This document shows positions 13,164-30,700 of a stretch of DNA of 64,000 bases, piece by piece. Origin of the DNA: Isoetes taiwanensis. Its lineage: Eukaryota > Streptophyta > Lycopodiopsida > Isoetales > Isoetaceae. Under the pieces are notes generated by a model that was not told the origin of the DNA, made no database searches, and saw only the letters and a program-made list of their open reading frames with translations. Numbering within the stretch: position 1 is the first letter of the stretch; each line of letters begins with the position of its first letter. The stretch spans positions 18,422,372 to 18,486,371 of the forward strand of contig JAJEKV010000017.1 in the NCBI GenBank assembly GCA_021234155.1, given 5' to 3'. Made by a program: the position numbers and the translations under genes.

Positions 13164-13767
13164 AAGAAATCACAAGAATAGTGTCAGCACAAATGCTCCT
13201 TAAACCATAAACCAAATTTTGTCGGATCTTAAGAGCATGTCATCCATGGAATTTTCTCAAAGATCAGAGAAATCTTAGTAAGATCCCAGAAGAAATCTCG
13301 ATCTGCCCAACAAAGGCTCTGCGCAGGAGCTGCTCCGTTTGGCCTCCCGGGTGGAGCAGCTGCGTCTGAAGAGGGAAAATTTCCTTCCATCTGCTTGAGC
13401 ATGTGACCAGAGGAGGGGGGCGGGCCTTGCCTTCCGTTTCCATCTCCAAATGCTGCTTCATAGTTGGCTTCCAAACGGATTATGCCGTGAACAGATTATG
13501 TCGTTTGATGCCATAGCCCCTGTTTGCCATAGTTCCTGTTTGCAACACAACCCTTAACATTTCACGAGGCCCAAAAAACTTTTACGGCCCCCAAAATTAA
13601 AACCAAAACTAATATGCCATCTATAATGGAAATGCCCCTAACAGCAGTTAGGGGCAAATTGTCTCTCGAGGTGAGAGTCAAGAAAACCCACTCTCACCCA
13701 TCTCTCCCCTTCTCCCATCTCTCGTATTGTCTCTCTTAGCCTCTAAGTCCGCATGTGGCCAAGGCAT

Positions 13768-18620
<4,853 letters not shown>

Positions 18621-18639
18621 TTGGGGTGGTGCTGTTTAT

Positions 18640-18942
18640 TTCCACCGTGATGGTGACACACATTTCTATTTCTCATGTTCCTTTCGCCCGCTGGGTGACG
18701 CTTTTTCTCCACCCTCCTGGTGATGCTGTTTATTTCCACCTCGAGGGTGACGCATATTCCTTTTTAGATGATTGTTATCCACCCGTTGGGTGACGCTTTT
18801 CTCCACCCTATGGGTGATGCTATCTCCACCTGCGGGTGATGCTGTTTATTTCCACCTCGAGGGTGACGCATATTTCTTTTTACGTAATTGTTGTCCACCC
18901 GTTGGGTGATGCTGTTCTCCACCCTATTGGGTGATGCTCTCC
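18640..18942. repeat. Array of ~10 short hairpin motifs
   Basis: About ten motifs of the form CCACC-(3 to 6 nt)-GGTGA-(c/t)GC in 300 bp. Examples: 'ccacctcgagggtgacgc', 'ccacccgttgggtgacgc', 'ccaccctatgggtgatgc', 'ccacctgcgggtgatgc' and 'ccaccctcctggtgatgc'. Arms are constant while the central bases change, and spacing is 20-45 bp, so each motif could fold into a small stem-loop in RNA or bind a dimeric protein. It lies at the end of the 2-kb tandem units and just before the second promoter-like element. Function unknown. Confidence 0.75.
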
Positions 18943-19069
18943 TTTTTTTCTGCTACATGTTGGATTTTCTCTAATCATTCATGGGTGTTTTTTAGAGTTC
19001 TTTGTGTTGCTTGCAGGTTTTACGCCATCGGCTTATAGTTGAGGAAGTTCTCTTGTAGTCGGCCGGTTT

Positions 19070-19225
19070 TGTGTCTCTTGCGAGTCCCTTCCCAGAATAG
19101 CATCGATCCGAGCCATCGGATCGTCATTCTGGGAAGGGACGAGCTACTATATAAGGCTCTCTCCTCTTTCAGACTGGTTATCGGCGTCTTCTCACAGCAG
19201 CTCTTCTTCTACTCTCGTTGCTTCC
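19070..19225 (+). promoter_or_regulatory. TATA-bearing palindromic element, copy 2, with 15-bp arms
   Basis: A perfect 15-bp inverted repeat, GTCCCTTCCCAGAAT (19,084-19,098) with its complement (19,126-19,140), encloses the inner palindrome CGATCCGA-gcca-TCGGATCG (19,104-19,123). A TATA box (ctatataagg) follows at about 19,147. Copy 1 at 10.1 kb has the inner palindrome, right arm and TATA box but lacks the left arm. The downstream leader (ctcctctttc...ggttatcgg...cttctcaca) is also shared. Confidence 0.6.
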
Positions 19226-19660
19226 CTCCCTTCCCGCCCTGCTGCGTGGGGGCATGAGTTTGCTTTTCTCTAACCATTCACGGGTGTTTTTTAGGGGTTC
19301 GTTGTGTTGCTTGCAGGCTTCCGCTGGCTTCTGGGGTCTGGCTATATTTTGTGTTCGCCATCAACCCATCTCCTTCGGTTTTCCAGGCAACACATTCAAG
19401 GTTGTTGGCAACCATTTCTCATTAGGGTTTTTCCTCGAAAACCCAAAAGGGCGGGGTTTTTTATCCCGATGAGAAGTTGTCGCCATTACCCTTTTATATT
19501 GCCTGTGCACATTTCTTTTTACGGGGTAGTCCGATATTGTTCCTATGGTCGGCTACCCCTCTCTATTCTTCAAAACATTGTATACTGTTGCTGTGATGAA
19601 TGACAAGCCTATCTATATCGGCCGATTTTGTGTCTCTTGCGAGTCCCTTCCCAAAATCTT
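19098..19660 (+). other. ~560-bp segment bounded by a repeated 'gtgtctcttgcgagtccctt' boundary
   Basis: The sequence 'gtgtctcttgcgagtccctt' occurs just before the palindrome (about 19,070) and again near 19,630, followed by 'cccaaaa' instead of the palindrome. The block between looks like one repeat unit carrying the promoter-like element, with 'cattcacgggtgttttttag' also seen in variant form at 18,975. It could be an LTR-like or satellite unit. No internal protein was found. Confidence 0.4.
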
Positions 19661-20099
19661 GTAACAAATACCATAGGAGTGTCTAGATGCATGCAAAGGT
19701 TTGGTTGTTGTACTGCAATGGAAAGTCAAAATATGTTGAAAGGGGCCTACAAATTGAGTTGCAAAATGCATCTGCCTTCCAAGAAACTTAATTCAAAAAG
19801 TAGGATATATGACATTGTGGCCATTGAGAGCTTCGCATAAAAGGATGCAGACAAGCTCACCACCAAGAATGGCTTCATAATAATCCTCTGTTAGTTCTAG
19901 GCCCTACTAATTTCAGCAGTGGTTGCATCTTCCATTAAGTTATAAAGGGGAATAGAATCTTTGCCAGTCATCCAAGTTGGTAAAGCCTGCAACACCAACT
20001 TTGTTCTGTCACTACTTCTTCCCTCTTCATGTGCAGTCGATTTGACCCTTTCATATTGTCATCAAATACCTTTGTTACTAAGGATATGAGACATGAATG

Positions 20100-23000
20100 T
20101 ACTATCATATGTCATGTATTTTTAGAGAAAAACATATCTCTTGGATCGCTTGTAGTCATGAAAAGATGCCCACGTCGATTTCTCAATGGAGGCCCATTCC
20201 TCTACTGGTCTACAAGATGATGGCTAAGGCGTATGCAGAGAAGTTGAGCTTCATATTGGGGGACTCCACTAGCCAAATGTAGTCTGGTTTTTTGCCAGGA
20301 CGCTTTATTTTAGACAATGTGGCAACTGCTTACAAAGGCTTATATTGGACACAACATACAAAGTAACATCTTGTGTATCTGAAGCCTGACTTTGCCAAAA
20401 CATATAATAGTGTTTCTTGGACTTTTCTGGTGCATATTATACATAAGTTGAGATTTAATACAATTCAGAAGTTATTGAAGTCCACGAAGGTTGTCGTGGT
20501 ATTGTAAGGAGAGCTTTTTGGCATTTTCTTACGTTGGCAGAGGGTAAGGATGTCCATTGGCGCCCTTCCTCTTTACAATTGTTGCTGAGGGTCTCTTGTA
20601 GCTCCGTTGGCGTGCAGCAGATGACTTTTTTCTTCAAGGCTTGCATATGGTTGATGATTCGTAGATAGTCTGTAACTAGTTTGCAGATGATATCTTTCTC
20701 CTATTGGAGGCTAGTAAAGGTAATCTTAACAGAGATAAATATCTTTTGGACCTTTCTTCTCTGGCATCTGGTTGTTTGCTCAATTGGCAAAAGTGTAGTG
20801 CCTTATAGGCCTTGGATACTCCATCCCCTGTGCAGCAATATATTTGGATTGCTGTCCCTCCAATATTACCACTAGACTCTTGAGTGTTCCCTTTGGCGTT
20901 CAGATCTCCACCATGCAGGCTTGAGATCAGGTCATCTTAGGTTTGCAGAGATACTTGCTTTGGTGGAGAGGTGCAACCTTCACTGGCTACACGCATTCAA
21001 GTAGCTAACTTAGTTCTTAATAATACCTACATATATGTCGCTTCTGTGCTACTGCCTTCCGCCCTCTAAATTTAAAGAGATTGTTGTCACGGTTCATAAC
21101 TTTGTCTGGTGTGGCATTGAAAATGGCACAGGGTTAAGATTGCTTAGAAAAAAGTGTATATGCTCGACGAAATATGGCAGTTTGGACATGACGGACTTAT
21201 CTCTACATAGCAAAATCTTATTCTAAAAGTTTGTCTGGCAAATCTTGTTTGGACAGACACGGTCTTATGGGACGGGTTTGCTTGTTTAGGCTCTTGAGAA
21301 CTCTTGTGTGTTTGGAAAACCAGCACTTGCTCCATGTGTACCTTGGGCGCTATTGTTTTCCATTAAATGGCCTCCTTATGCATCTCGCTTTCCTCGAGGA
21401 TTTCTTGAGGCATGGAAAGATGTGAGATCATTGGCTACACCTCTCAAATTAATCTCAACCCACCCCACCTTTCCTTTGGGTACCTTTGCCTCATCTCACT
21501 GGCTTTGCCCTTCTTGTCTTGTCCATGCGCCCCGATGTAGCCCAGATGGTTCTCAACAGGCATGAATAATCTTCAAACCTGGTACTCTTATGTTTGTCTC
21601 CACTTATGCTAGAATTTTAAGGACACTTACAGCTTGACTTCACGAGGTTATTGCATATAGGAAGTGGTTGCTGGCAACATCCCCTATGGCCTAACATTCC
21701 TACTGAGTGCATGTGGAAGTTTAGAGTTGATATTTCCTGAGAAAGGCTTTGTTAGAAACTGCTACAAGCATCTTATTACGCGGCCTCCTCGGCCTTCATC
21801 GCCTTACTGGCAATTAGTAGTTCCAGAGGCCAGGCACTGGCTAGTTTGGTTCAGGGTCTAGGACAAGAATATTCCTCCTAAATAGTATGTTCTTTTCCTA
21901 CTTGCTTCCTCGGCATGCTTTGGGATACTAGTGCCTTAGAAGATGTTCGGAATGCACATTACTAGCTCTAGGTCAACCCCATGCTTACATGGGGTTACGT
22001 ACATATTTGTCACTGGAAAAGCACAAATTGATAGCTTCAATTTGCATAGGTGCGCATCGCCTCCGAATTGAGACATGATGGGCTCGAGAGGCATGCAAGG
22101 ATAGACTCTGTCAGTGTTGTCAGCAGGGCGGCATGGAAGATGAATGTCAGACATCGCAGCAATGTCCAGTATTCAATAACACCCGAGACCATTATGCTGG
22201 GTTGATTCCACCTAACCAGCCATGCATTGCTAGACACCACTCTAGTGGGTTTGCTGGGATCTTTTCTTCAAGATATCATGGATGCACGCACTCAATTATG
22301 TCTTCAAATATGGCACTGAGATTAAAATGTATCATTGTACAGCCTCTTAGCATACCTATTACTGCCAAGGTTTTTACCTCGTCAACAATTCGGGGCGGAG
22401 GGTTTAAAATCCTAGCAGTATTACATTTGTTATATATATATATATATTTTTTTTTTGAAGAACTGTGTCATCAATATATTAAAAGAATGGTAATGTTACA
22501 AAGCAAGTGAGGAGGAAGGAGAACTGCCCCAAAGAGACAGCGATACCTCGACACTCCACAACAAACTCACAGAAAAACTGCAACTCTACTGCTGTACAAA
22601 CCGACCATCACCATCTACAACACCCAAGAAGTCCCGCCAAATGGCAAACTCCCGCTCTACTAATCTCGGGAACACCAGAAAGCTTTGAAATAACCGTCGC
22701 CGCTTCCAAATCAGCCACACCAACCAAGCCACGCACAGATGCAAGGCTTGCTGCCGCAAGAGCGGCCAAGCACCAGGATACACATGAAGCAGCAACTGCT
22801 GGCTAGTCAATCTCACCTGAAATAGAGCCCTACCCAATCCCAGGCAGCCTGCAAGTGAGGGCATAAAACCAGACAATGCTCCATAGTCTCACGATGAAGG
22901 CCACAACAAAGGCAGAGATGGCTCACACCCGGCCTAAACTACATTTGTTATATTTTTTGTTTAGGTTCCAAAGGCTAATTGGTCTCCGTGGACGATAGAA

Positions 23001-23517
23001 ATCAATTCAATTCAATTCAATTCTCTGGTGGGTTGTGCAAAGGGCTCTAGGAACCAGCGTTAAAAGTTCATTCCTTTAAATCCAATGTCAGCCCTCTTTG
23101 TCCAATCTGCAAGCCGATCCAGAGTCAATTGAGTATTGCTTTCTCTTATATGATCATATCCGCTCCATTTGGGCAGCATCCTTTTGTACACATCTCATGA
23201 GCCAGGAAATTCTTCTCCGCATTTTTCCTCGTAGATGACCACACTTTAAGGAGTGGGCATTTAATATTTACAGGGCTTTAGTTTGTTGGGTGTTGTTGAA
23301 GCACAGATGCTATGTAGTTCTTATAGGTGCAAGCACTCCTTCTACAGGCCTCTATCAAGAGGTTAAATCTCATCTCCATGATCAGTGTTTGATATCAAGG
23401 TTGCATCCTAATGTTAAGGATGAGGTTTGGGGTTATCTCTACCTCCCTTAGCATTTTCATGTAATATCTTTCTTCTTAACTTAGTTTTCATGTCCAAAAA
23501 AACACAAAAAAAACATG
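20100..23517 (+). mobile_element. Degenerate L1-type LINE, interrupted by a second LINE
   Basis: Non-LTR retrotransposon remnant. Reverse-transcriptase blocks on the plus strand include RRPISLL-like 'QWRPIPLLVYKMMAKAYAEK' (about 20,190-20,250), SGFLPGRFILDNVATAYKG, 'LKPDFAKTYNSVSWTFL' (about 20,380-20,430) and the catalytic FADD-type 'FADDIFLLLEA' (about 20,680). The frame is broken by many stops. The 3' part (22,954-23,480) has the decayed cysteine-rich C-terminal type sequence, and the element ends in an A-rich tail (23,497-23,517). The 5' end is uncertain and probably truncated near 19.8-20.1 kb. No activity is possible. Confidence 0.8.
22436..22939 (-). mobile_element. 5'-truncated LINE insertion with 14-bp target duplication
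   Basis: Inserted in the older LINE. The target duplication 'tacatttgttatat' is present at 22,422-22,435 and 22,940-22,953. The minus strand encodes the C-terminal zf-RVT-like region (C-x2-C then H-x3-MEH-type histidine/cysteine pattern near 22,870-22,925, and 'CVAWLVWLIWKRRRLFQS'). A poly-A tail is seen as poly-T at about 22,445-22,456, after a TA run. Only about 500 bp of 3' end was inserted. Confidence 0.85.
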
Positions 23518-23689
23518 ACATCACTATGTCTTGCCCAATACCATACTATTATTAGTGATGGGGAATTTCAATTCTCAAATTTTGAGAGATCCTTTAAAAA
23601 TTAGGTCTTATTGTCGTTGGGACAACATCCATGCACCAATGATCATTGATGAAAGCAACAGGAAGAATGCTTGCTGTCGCTACTCAAAT

Positions 23690-24130
23690 TCCAAAACGTG
23701 TCATAAAGAAATTCAAAATTTTAGTTGAGATAAGGTGATTGCAAAACTTTAAGTTGTGTTTAAAGAGATTATATGTGAGCTTATATTTTCTGCCATTCAT
23801 TGGCAACAAATCATCTAAACCAAATCTTATGGAGCATCTGTCAAAATTATTCAAAGCAAACTTTGTCTTATCTAAGCATCTATCACTAGCCAAGTCTATA
23901 TGCAATAGTTCTATTCATGCTTGCACTTGACAAACTCCATTCTTTGTAAATTTTGTCCGTCCCACCTTCAAAAGCTTCATGATATCTAGTTCGATGGAAT
24001 TGACTAGTTGCAAGAGCATTATCAGTTGACCAACATTGCCAGCAGATCCCCTTTTCCAAGTGAATGATCTTGTATGGCTCCGATGCTGAGACCTGCAACG
24101 ACGCATCTATGTTGACTATGATCAAGATGG
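23690..24130 (-). mobile_element. Probable Ty1/copia RNase H remnant
   Basis: Minus-strand fragments, split over frames, resemble the end of a copia polyprotein: a 'TDNALATS' stretch like the copia DNQSA-LA motif, 'NSIELDIMKLL' like KHIELDYHFV, and 'IDLASDRCLDKTKFALNNF' in the position of the ADIFTKPL block. Stops and frame changes are frequent. Called from pattern only; no LTRs were recognised. Confidence 0.4.
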
Positions 24131-24762
24131 TCAAATCAATGCATTACCCCCCAAAGGAAAAATTCATAACAAGGTGGAGAACAAATACTTTTGCAAGAAA
24201 TAAAACAAAAAAAAATTCGTAAGCAAGAAACCTTCTGTGCTAGAAATCGATAAGCAAGGATAAACCTTCTGTGCTAGAATTGGATTTCACGTACCACACG
24301 GCCCACACATGCCAAGCTCCCAACTTCTATTGTTTCAAAATGGCATGATTTATATGAGTTTTGCAAGGGAATGCACTTATTGCCCTCGACAAAAGCGGGG
24401 CTTTGGTCATGGTACAGAAGTATAGGACACACATAATATTATCAGAATTTCAACGGCTTCAATATAAAGTCATCTCTTATTTCAGAATGTTGTACAAGCA
24501 AGAGTCCTTTCTATTCCATTCTTCAGGGACATTAAGTTCTAATAATACTTTAACAAAATCTATATAGTAAACTGTACAAGCATGAACAAAAAAATACCTC
24601 AGTCATCAAAATGTTCCCATTCAGCCAACCTCTCTATTCTTTTACTGCATTTTTCCTTCAGGAGATTCCATCCCGTGATTTACAAAAGATAAACACATTT
24701 CCTCTGTCACAATGATTGCTGCAGAACCAACTTTGCCTGAGCCATTTCACAATGGCCAGTGA

Positions 24763-27700
24763 TCAGCCACAACTTCCTATATGCGTCTGCATTATATTGG
24801 ACCTAGCTTTATAGAAAGCTAAAATATCAGCATCTGTGCTTGCATTTCCAGTCAATGATGTAGGTGACTCCTGAAAGGACATTTGATTTCTGTGTGCATG
24901 AACATTGGAAGCATTTCCACCTGAAATACCACCATAACTTAAGAAAAAGAGAACCAATTAACTTCAGTGGCTAAGAGCCATATAAAATACCACCTGCCAT
25001 GAGCTTGTTTGGAATATAAGTCTCTATGCCTACCGGCTCATGGGCAACTTGAAACCTTGAAATGGTATTCGAATGTTTTATTCTATCTGCTTGTGGAGCA
25101 GGACTAGAGTAGGTCTCTACTGAACTGGCACGAGATGAAAACATTGGTGATTGGCAAGATGAAGTCCTAGACACAACACTAAACCACTGCTCAAAATCAA
25201 CCTGCCATATAACCATAGTCAATACAAAAGCCAACTTGCAAGAGCCTAGTGGATAAGGTAATCATCTTGCCTGCACCCTGGTACGACCCTGTTCAAGTAA
25301 TAGTTGAAGGTTTTCTATCTCCCTCTTCAAGTCACGTAGTCTAGTAAACCCCTCTTTATATACTTTCTGCATTATGAAAATATTAAGCTCGATAATACCA
25401 AAAGTTGATTTGTTCCATTGTTCATACCTTCTCCTTCTCTATAAGCATAACTAGCTTGTCTTCCTCAGGGTCGGGAATGGTACTTGTGTCCGTCCCTCTG
25501 ACTAAATCTTCTAGGGCATTTTCAACACGATGCTTTTCAATTCGAACTTTAAGTCCATTAATTTTCTGTAGGAAAAATCTTAGCCAGAATTTCATGAGCA
25601 TAAATAGATACAGTTTCTTTACCTCTCTAGACTTGTTCGCCTCTTCTCCTAACAACTTGGCCTCATTATATTTGGTTTTCAGAAGCAACTTATTTTCTTC
25701 AATAGCATCAGCGTTTGGATAATTTTTCCAAAATCTGAAATTATTAGACCTTGAATATCAAGCCAGAGCTTTGCAACTATCTGCCAAATCTTATGATTCA
25801 AATGTTTGTAGACTTGCTCCTCACACTTTTTCAACAGTTATTTATATGCCAAATTTTGGTATAGTTATTAATTGAACTACTTATTTCAATATGCAATGAT
25901 CTTATAGAGATATAGATGCATGCTACTGTATGTACACAGAACTCAGATTGCATCCTGAAATTTACATGGCTTGATGCATGTAGCATCCAACCTTCATGGA
26001 TTAGTTGTGACATCTCTAAGAGTTAATTCTAAGTTAATTTAAGAAACATGGGACTAAGCAGATCTGAAATGATAACTTATGGGTACTATGATTTTGTGAG
26101 ACTATAAATAGGCTCTAGAAAATGTACACGTACAAATTAAATGCCTCTTTCTTATCGCTTGTAAAACTTGGTCTGAATTCCATTAAACTGCTCCTCACAG
26201 AAAGTGAGGGACTAACAAATCCACTAACGGACCCACTTCTGCAAGGTGTAATAGATCCACTCTCCCTGCAAAAGTCCTGGGTCTTCCCCTCGTTATAGCT
26301 ATCATGTTCTTCTACTTGTGTAGATACATGAGCTCTAGATATCCCTGCTTCACGCTTTCGAATAAAAGAGACAAGAATATTGATTTCGTTGTCTCTCTGT
26401 TGCAACTGCATGATGTCCACAAACCATTGAAATGCATTTTAAACGCCTTTAATAAGATGCTACTAAAAATATACAGAAAATTGTGGAAAAGAGCCAATAT
26501 CTTCACAGACCTGATGATACAAGTTTTTTATTGTGTCATGCAATGTTGAATCATTGCCAGATCCTACGATTTGTCCACTAACTGTTATGTCCGAATCTGA
26601 TTTTTGCAAGAATTTATCACTCGGAGCATGAAACAACCCCTTGAAGATTCGAAAGGCAGCCTGAATAGCCATCATGCTTCCTGCATCTATTACTTAGTAA
26701 CTAAGGGCAAATGGCGCATTAATATACATGTATACATACATGCATACTTATATACATACATGCACACATAAGGATGACACCCTTAGGCGCTTGAATAGCT
26801 GTAAAACTACATATATTGACTCTCAGAAGCTTTATGTTGAAGAATTTCTGATTGCAGAATAGTCATTCCAAAGTGGAACTATAAAATTTTGGTGTGATGT
26901 TTGGTATAAATCCACTTCATCATTCATTTTATTTGAACTTACTTTTAGAGAAAAGTTTGTGTCAATATGAGTTTGCTTCATGATTATCTTTCAAGTAACC
27001 ACCAAATAAGCTATAGGTCAAAAATGAAGATATTTGAATTTGTTAAAAACTGAAGATGAATAGGAAACCAAGGACCTCTTGCAAATCAAGTGCTATATTA
27101 CTTGGCTACAACCCAGGCTTTCTGTTCTCAGTGCACTTGGACCTTTCTGAGACCATGGACCAGCCAACCCTGGTTCTCCATGGACCAACCCCCCTTGGCC
27201 CTGATACTAGGGTAAAAACTAAAGTTGGATTGGCTGGTAGTTAAATCCAAAACATTAAGCTTGCAATAAAGTTCTCTCGGCCCTGTGCATGCCTGATATA
27301 TATGTACTTACCTACCATATATTTCTCAAGAACTGGCATTAACCAATGTATCACATAAGCTACCGGTACAACAAGAACGCAAAGATTGTAACTTGCGCTA
27401 GTTGCCATTTCTACGATCAGATCCGGAAGCTATTTGGGTTAATGTTTTGTAGTTGTACGTGGAAGCAGCTGCATGTACACCTTTATCTATACACTGTTCC
27501 AGCAAGAACTTTTGTCCACGGACATTTTGAATTGGTAAACAATAACATTAGCATCACTATACCAACCAACGGCATTGTGTACATCGCATGTCGGATAAAA
27601 TTGGGTAATCATTCTGTTCCATGTATTGGGTAATTCCAACATACAAAACTATATAAGAGCAATATACCTCCACAGTTGAAAGTGGCTTCTGGAGATGGAT

Positions 27701-30700
27701 CATTGATATAATTCTTAACTTGATTCTGCAGTGATGCAATTTCTATATCTGTTAAAGGCCTAGCATCACTATCTTCACCACGTAGAAGATGGATTTCTGC
27801 CTGCAGTTATGCAACCTTTAAAATTAAATATGTGAAATGCGAGTCACAAAAGAGAGAATGAGTTTATTAATGTCTATGGGACATCCGTATCAAATAAATA
27901 CAGCCAATTATAGAAGAGAAAAGAAAAACCTCAAATCAAATGTTAAAAATGAGTAACAAAGGAGGAAAGCAAACTAATACATATTCTTGTATCAACCAAT
28001 GTACTAGTGAGGAAAGCTTCACTTAAATCAAATGTTATACACGAGTAACAAAAGAGGAAAGCAAAATAATATATAGTCTTGTGTCAACATGTGTACTAGT
28101 ATCTATACATGGACGCCAAGAGAGTAAGAAAGCACTTGTAAAATGTTATACATGATACCTTTAAGTCTTTGACTTCTTGCTTTAGGCGTTTGATGACAAT
28201 GTTTGGATCCACTTCCTCATTTATCACCACCTATAGCATTGTCATGTCAGAATGTTAGGATTTCCATAAAACAACAAAAAATATGTGCATGTAATCAGCT
28301 TACTTTATTTGAAACCAATGCAACACGTTGTGCAAAGCGGCATGTTGAAATGGTCTCGTCTAGTTGATCTTGTGCAACAGACACTGTGGCGATCATTACC
28401 TGAAATATTAGTAAGCTAAAAGCATCAAGGCTTGGAAACTATGAAGAAAGAAGAGAGATTTATTAATGTCTTCAAAATGTCAAGCAAGGAAGGTTCTTTC
28501 AATGTTATGTATTTTATGCATGAGTTTTGCTAGCAATATTTGTGAGGTATATCAAATCCATTGCCCAATTTCTTTGTTTAAGCAAGAAATGTATATCCTT
28601 TTAAGTCTCTTGGTTCATTCATGTGCCATTGAAAAAATTATTAAAGAATGCATCACACTTTAATGCAACTCGTGAATCTGATAAAAAACAAAAATCCACC
28701 GAGATTCAAGATCAAGAACAAATGTAGCACGCCTCTCCGAAAATCATATAAAGGCAATGCCAAGCTCAAAAAAGCTGCATTTCAGCAGTTGAGATATTGT
28801 AAAAGGTTAAATTATTCAAAACTATTTGACATCATAAGTTACTAGTTGATTCTTGCAATATCAACTATGATTCATAATAACCATCTTCCACAATCTTATA
28901 TGATGCTTGGATATGAATATGTAATGTCATATAACAGAGAGCTTGAAGACCTTGATTGTGATGCAAAAAAGGAGCTGAAATAACGAGGAGAATACCGTAC
29001 GACAATTACCACCAAGGGAATCTCGGAGCACAGATGTCATCATGGAATTTCTGTAAGGTATATGAGCCCGTTGCTTCCCTTGACTTCTTTCTTGAAGTGC
29101 AATGATAACCTGCACAAAGTTTGTGAGTCAGGACTCCATCCTTTAAAAGTATTGAGTACAGATTCAGAAATGCTTTAAAATGCCTATCTCCAAACAAAGG
29201 CCACTTATTCTAGAAAAAAATTCACGTTCATGTAATGGAATTAGAAGTGGGATGTTTGAACATCCTCAGGACAATTCGGTTCTTTACAAAGAACTCCGAT
29301 TTTGAAAGGGATATGAAATTCCGTCAAATGGTCAGTTATCCGACATTCTTTCTGCTCACTCTGCAAGTGCTCGGATGAATTTTTTCAACGTTGAATGTTA
29401 GAGATACATGAATTAAAGAAATCTAAAATCCTAATTCATTATTTCTTCGGTTCTATTCTATTCTAGTCTATTCTATTCTATTCTATTCTATTCTATTCTA
29501 TTCTATTCTATTCTATTCTATTCTATTCTATTCTATTCTATTCTATTCTATTCTATTCTATTCTATTCTATTCTATTCTATTCTATTCTGTTGATATTTT
29601 ATTGTATATTAACAATGATCTGTATAACACTGATATTGGAGCATGCCCTCTGAGATCTTTAGCTTATACCTGCTCTAGAAAGTGTAGTGATAAATTGATG
29701 TACTTTGCTTCGCGCAAAATCTGAAAAAGAAAATTAATAAAGAAGTTAAACTTCCCATCTTTACACGACATTATTGTATTTGTTCAACATGAACATCTTG
29801 AAAGGCTTACCTGGCCATCAACCCCAGTTTTGCTTACACGTTCGGATCCAGCAAGATCAACAAGATGCAATTTGGACTTCCTAACAGTATCCTCTCCAGC
29901 TTTTCGTGCTTCAATGCTTGCTGTGAAAATGCAATGCGACCTACTACTTGCCATGTTCATTGGTGTTGAACTAATCATGCGATTTGTATCTCCCATGAAT
30001 AGGAGATTCAAAGCCTCTTCTTCATTTCTAAAATATGGAACTGTATTTTAAAGCATTTAACCATGCACAAGAAGGAAACTAGAACAATTAATATAACATA
30101 CGTTGCAAGGTGAGTCGAAAGATTTCGTAAGTGAATGTGGTTCTCGTCATCCTCCAAGAGCAACACCTTTCAAAGACATGCAAATCAAGGTATGAGATGT
30201 CTCATGAGCTATATGGCAAAACTATAGATTGGGTAATAAGAAGATTTACCTTTGGTAAGTCTTCCAATGCTTTTATTTCATGATCTGGATTCAATAAGTC
30301 ATATCCTGTCTCGTTATAAATCTCCAAATAGGAGAAATGGAGCGTGTACATATGGTCACTTCGATTAGATATTTCACTAAACATAAGGGATACTGCACGT
30401 GGAATAATACCACGATCAACATAGCGCTCTGCCCCACCAGTTATCGTGTATGTCTTACCCGAACCTGTCTGCCCATATGCAAAAATGGTCCCATTGAATC
30501 CATCCAAAGCTGCAAGCACCACCTGTTTTCAAGAATTATCAATCCATCGTATTGTTCATTTTGATGAATTGAATATTATTTACAAAAACTAGGTTAATGG
30601 AATTTTTAGAGCTAGCTGTTCCAAAATTTTCAATCCCCCTGCTTCCATGACTACAGAAAGTATAGTAGAAGTACAAAGAATGGCCTTCGATATTTTAGAG

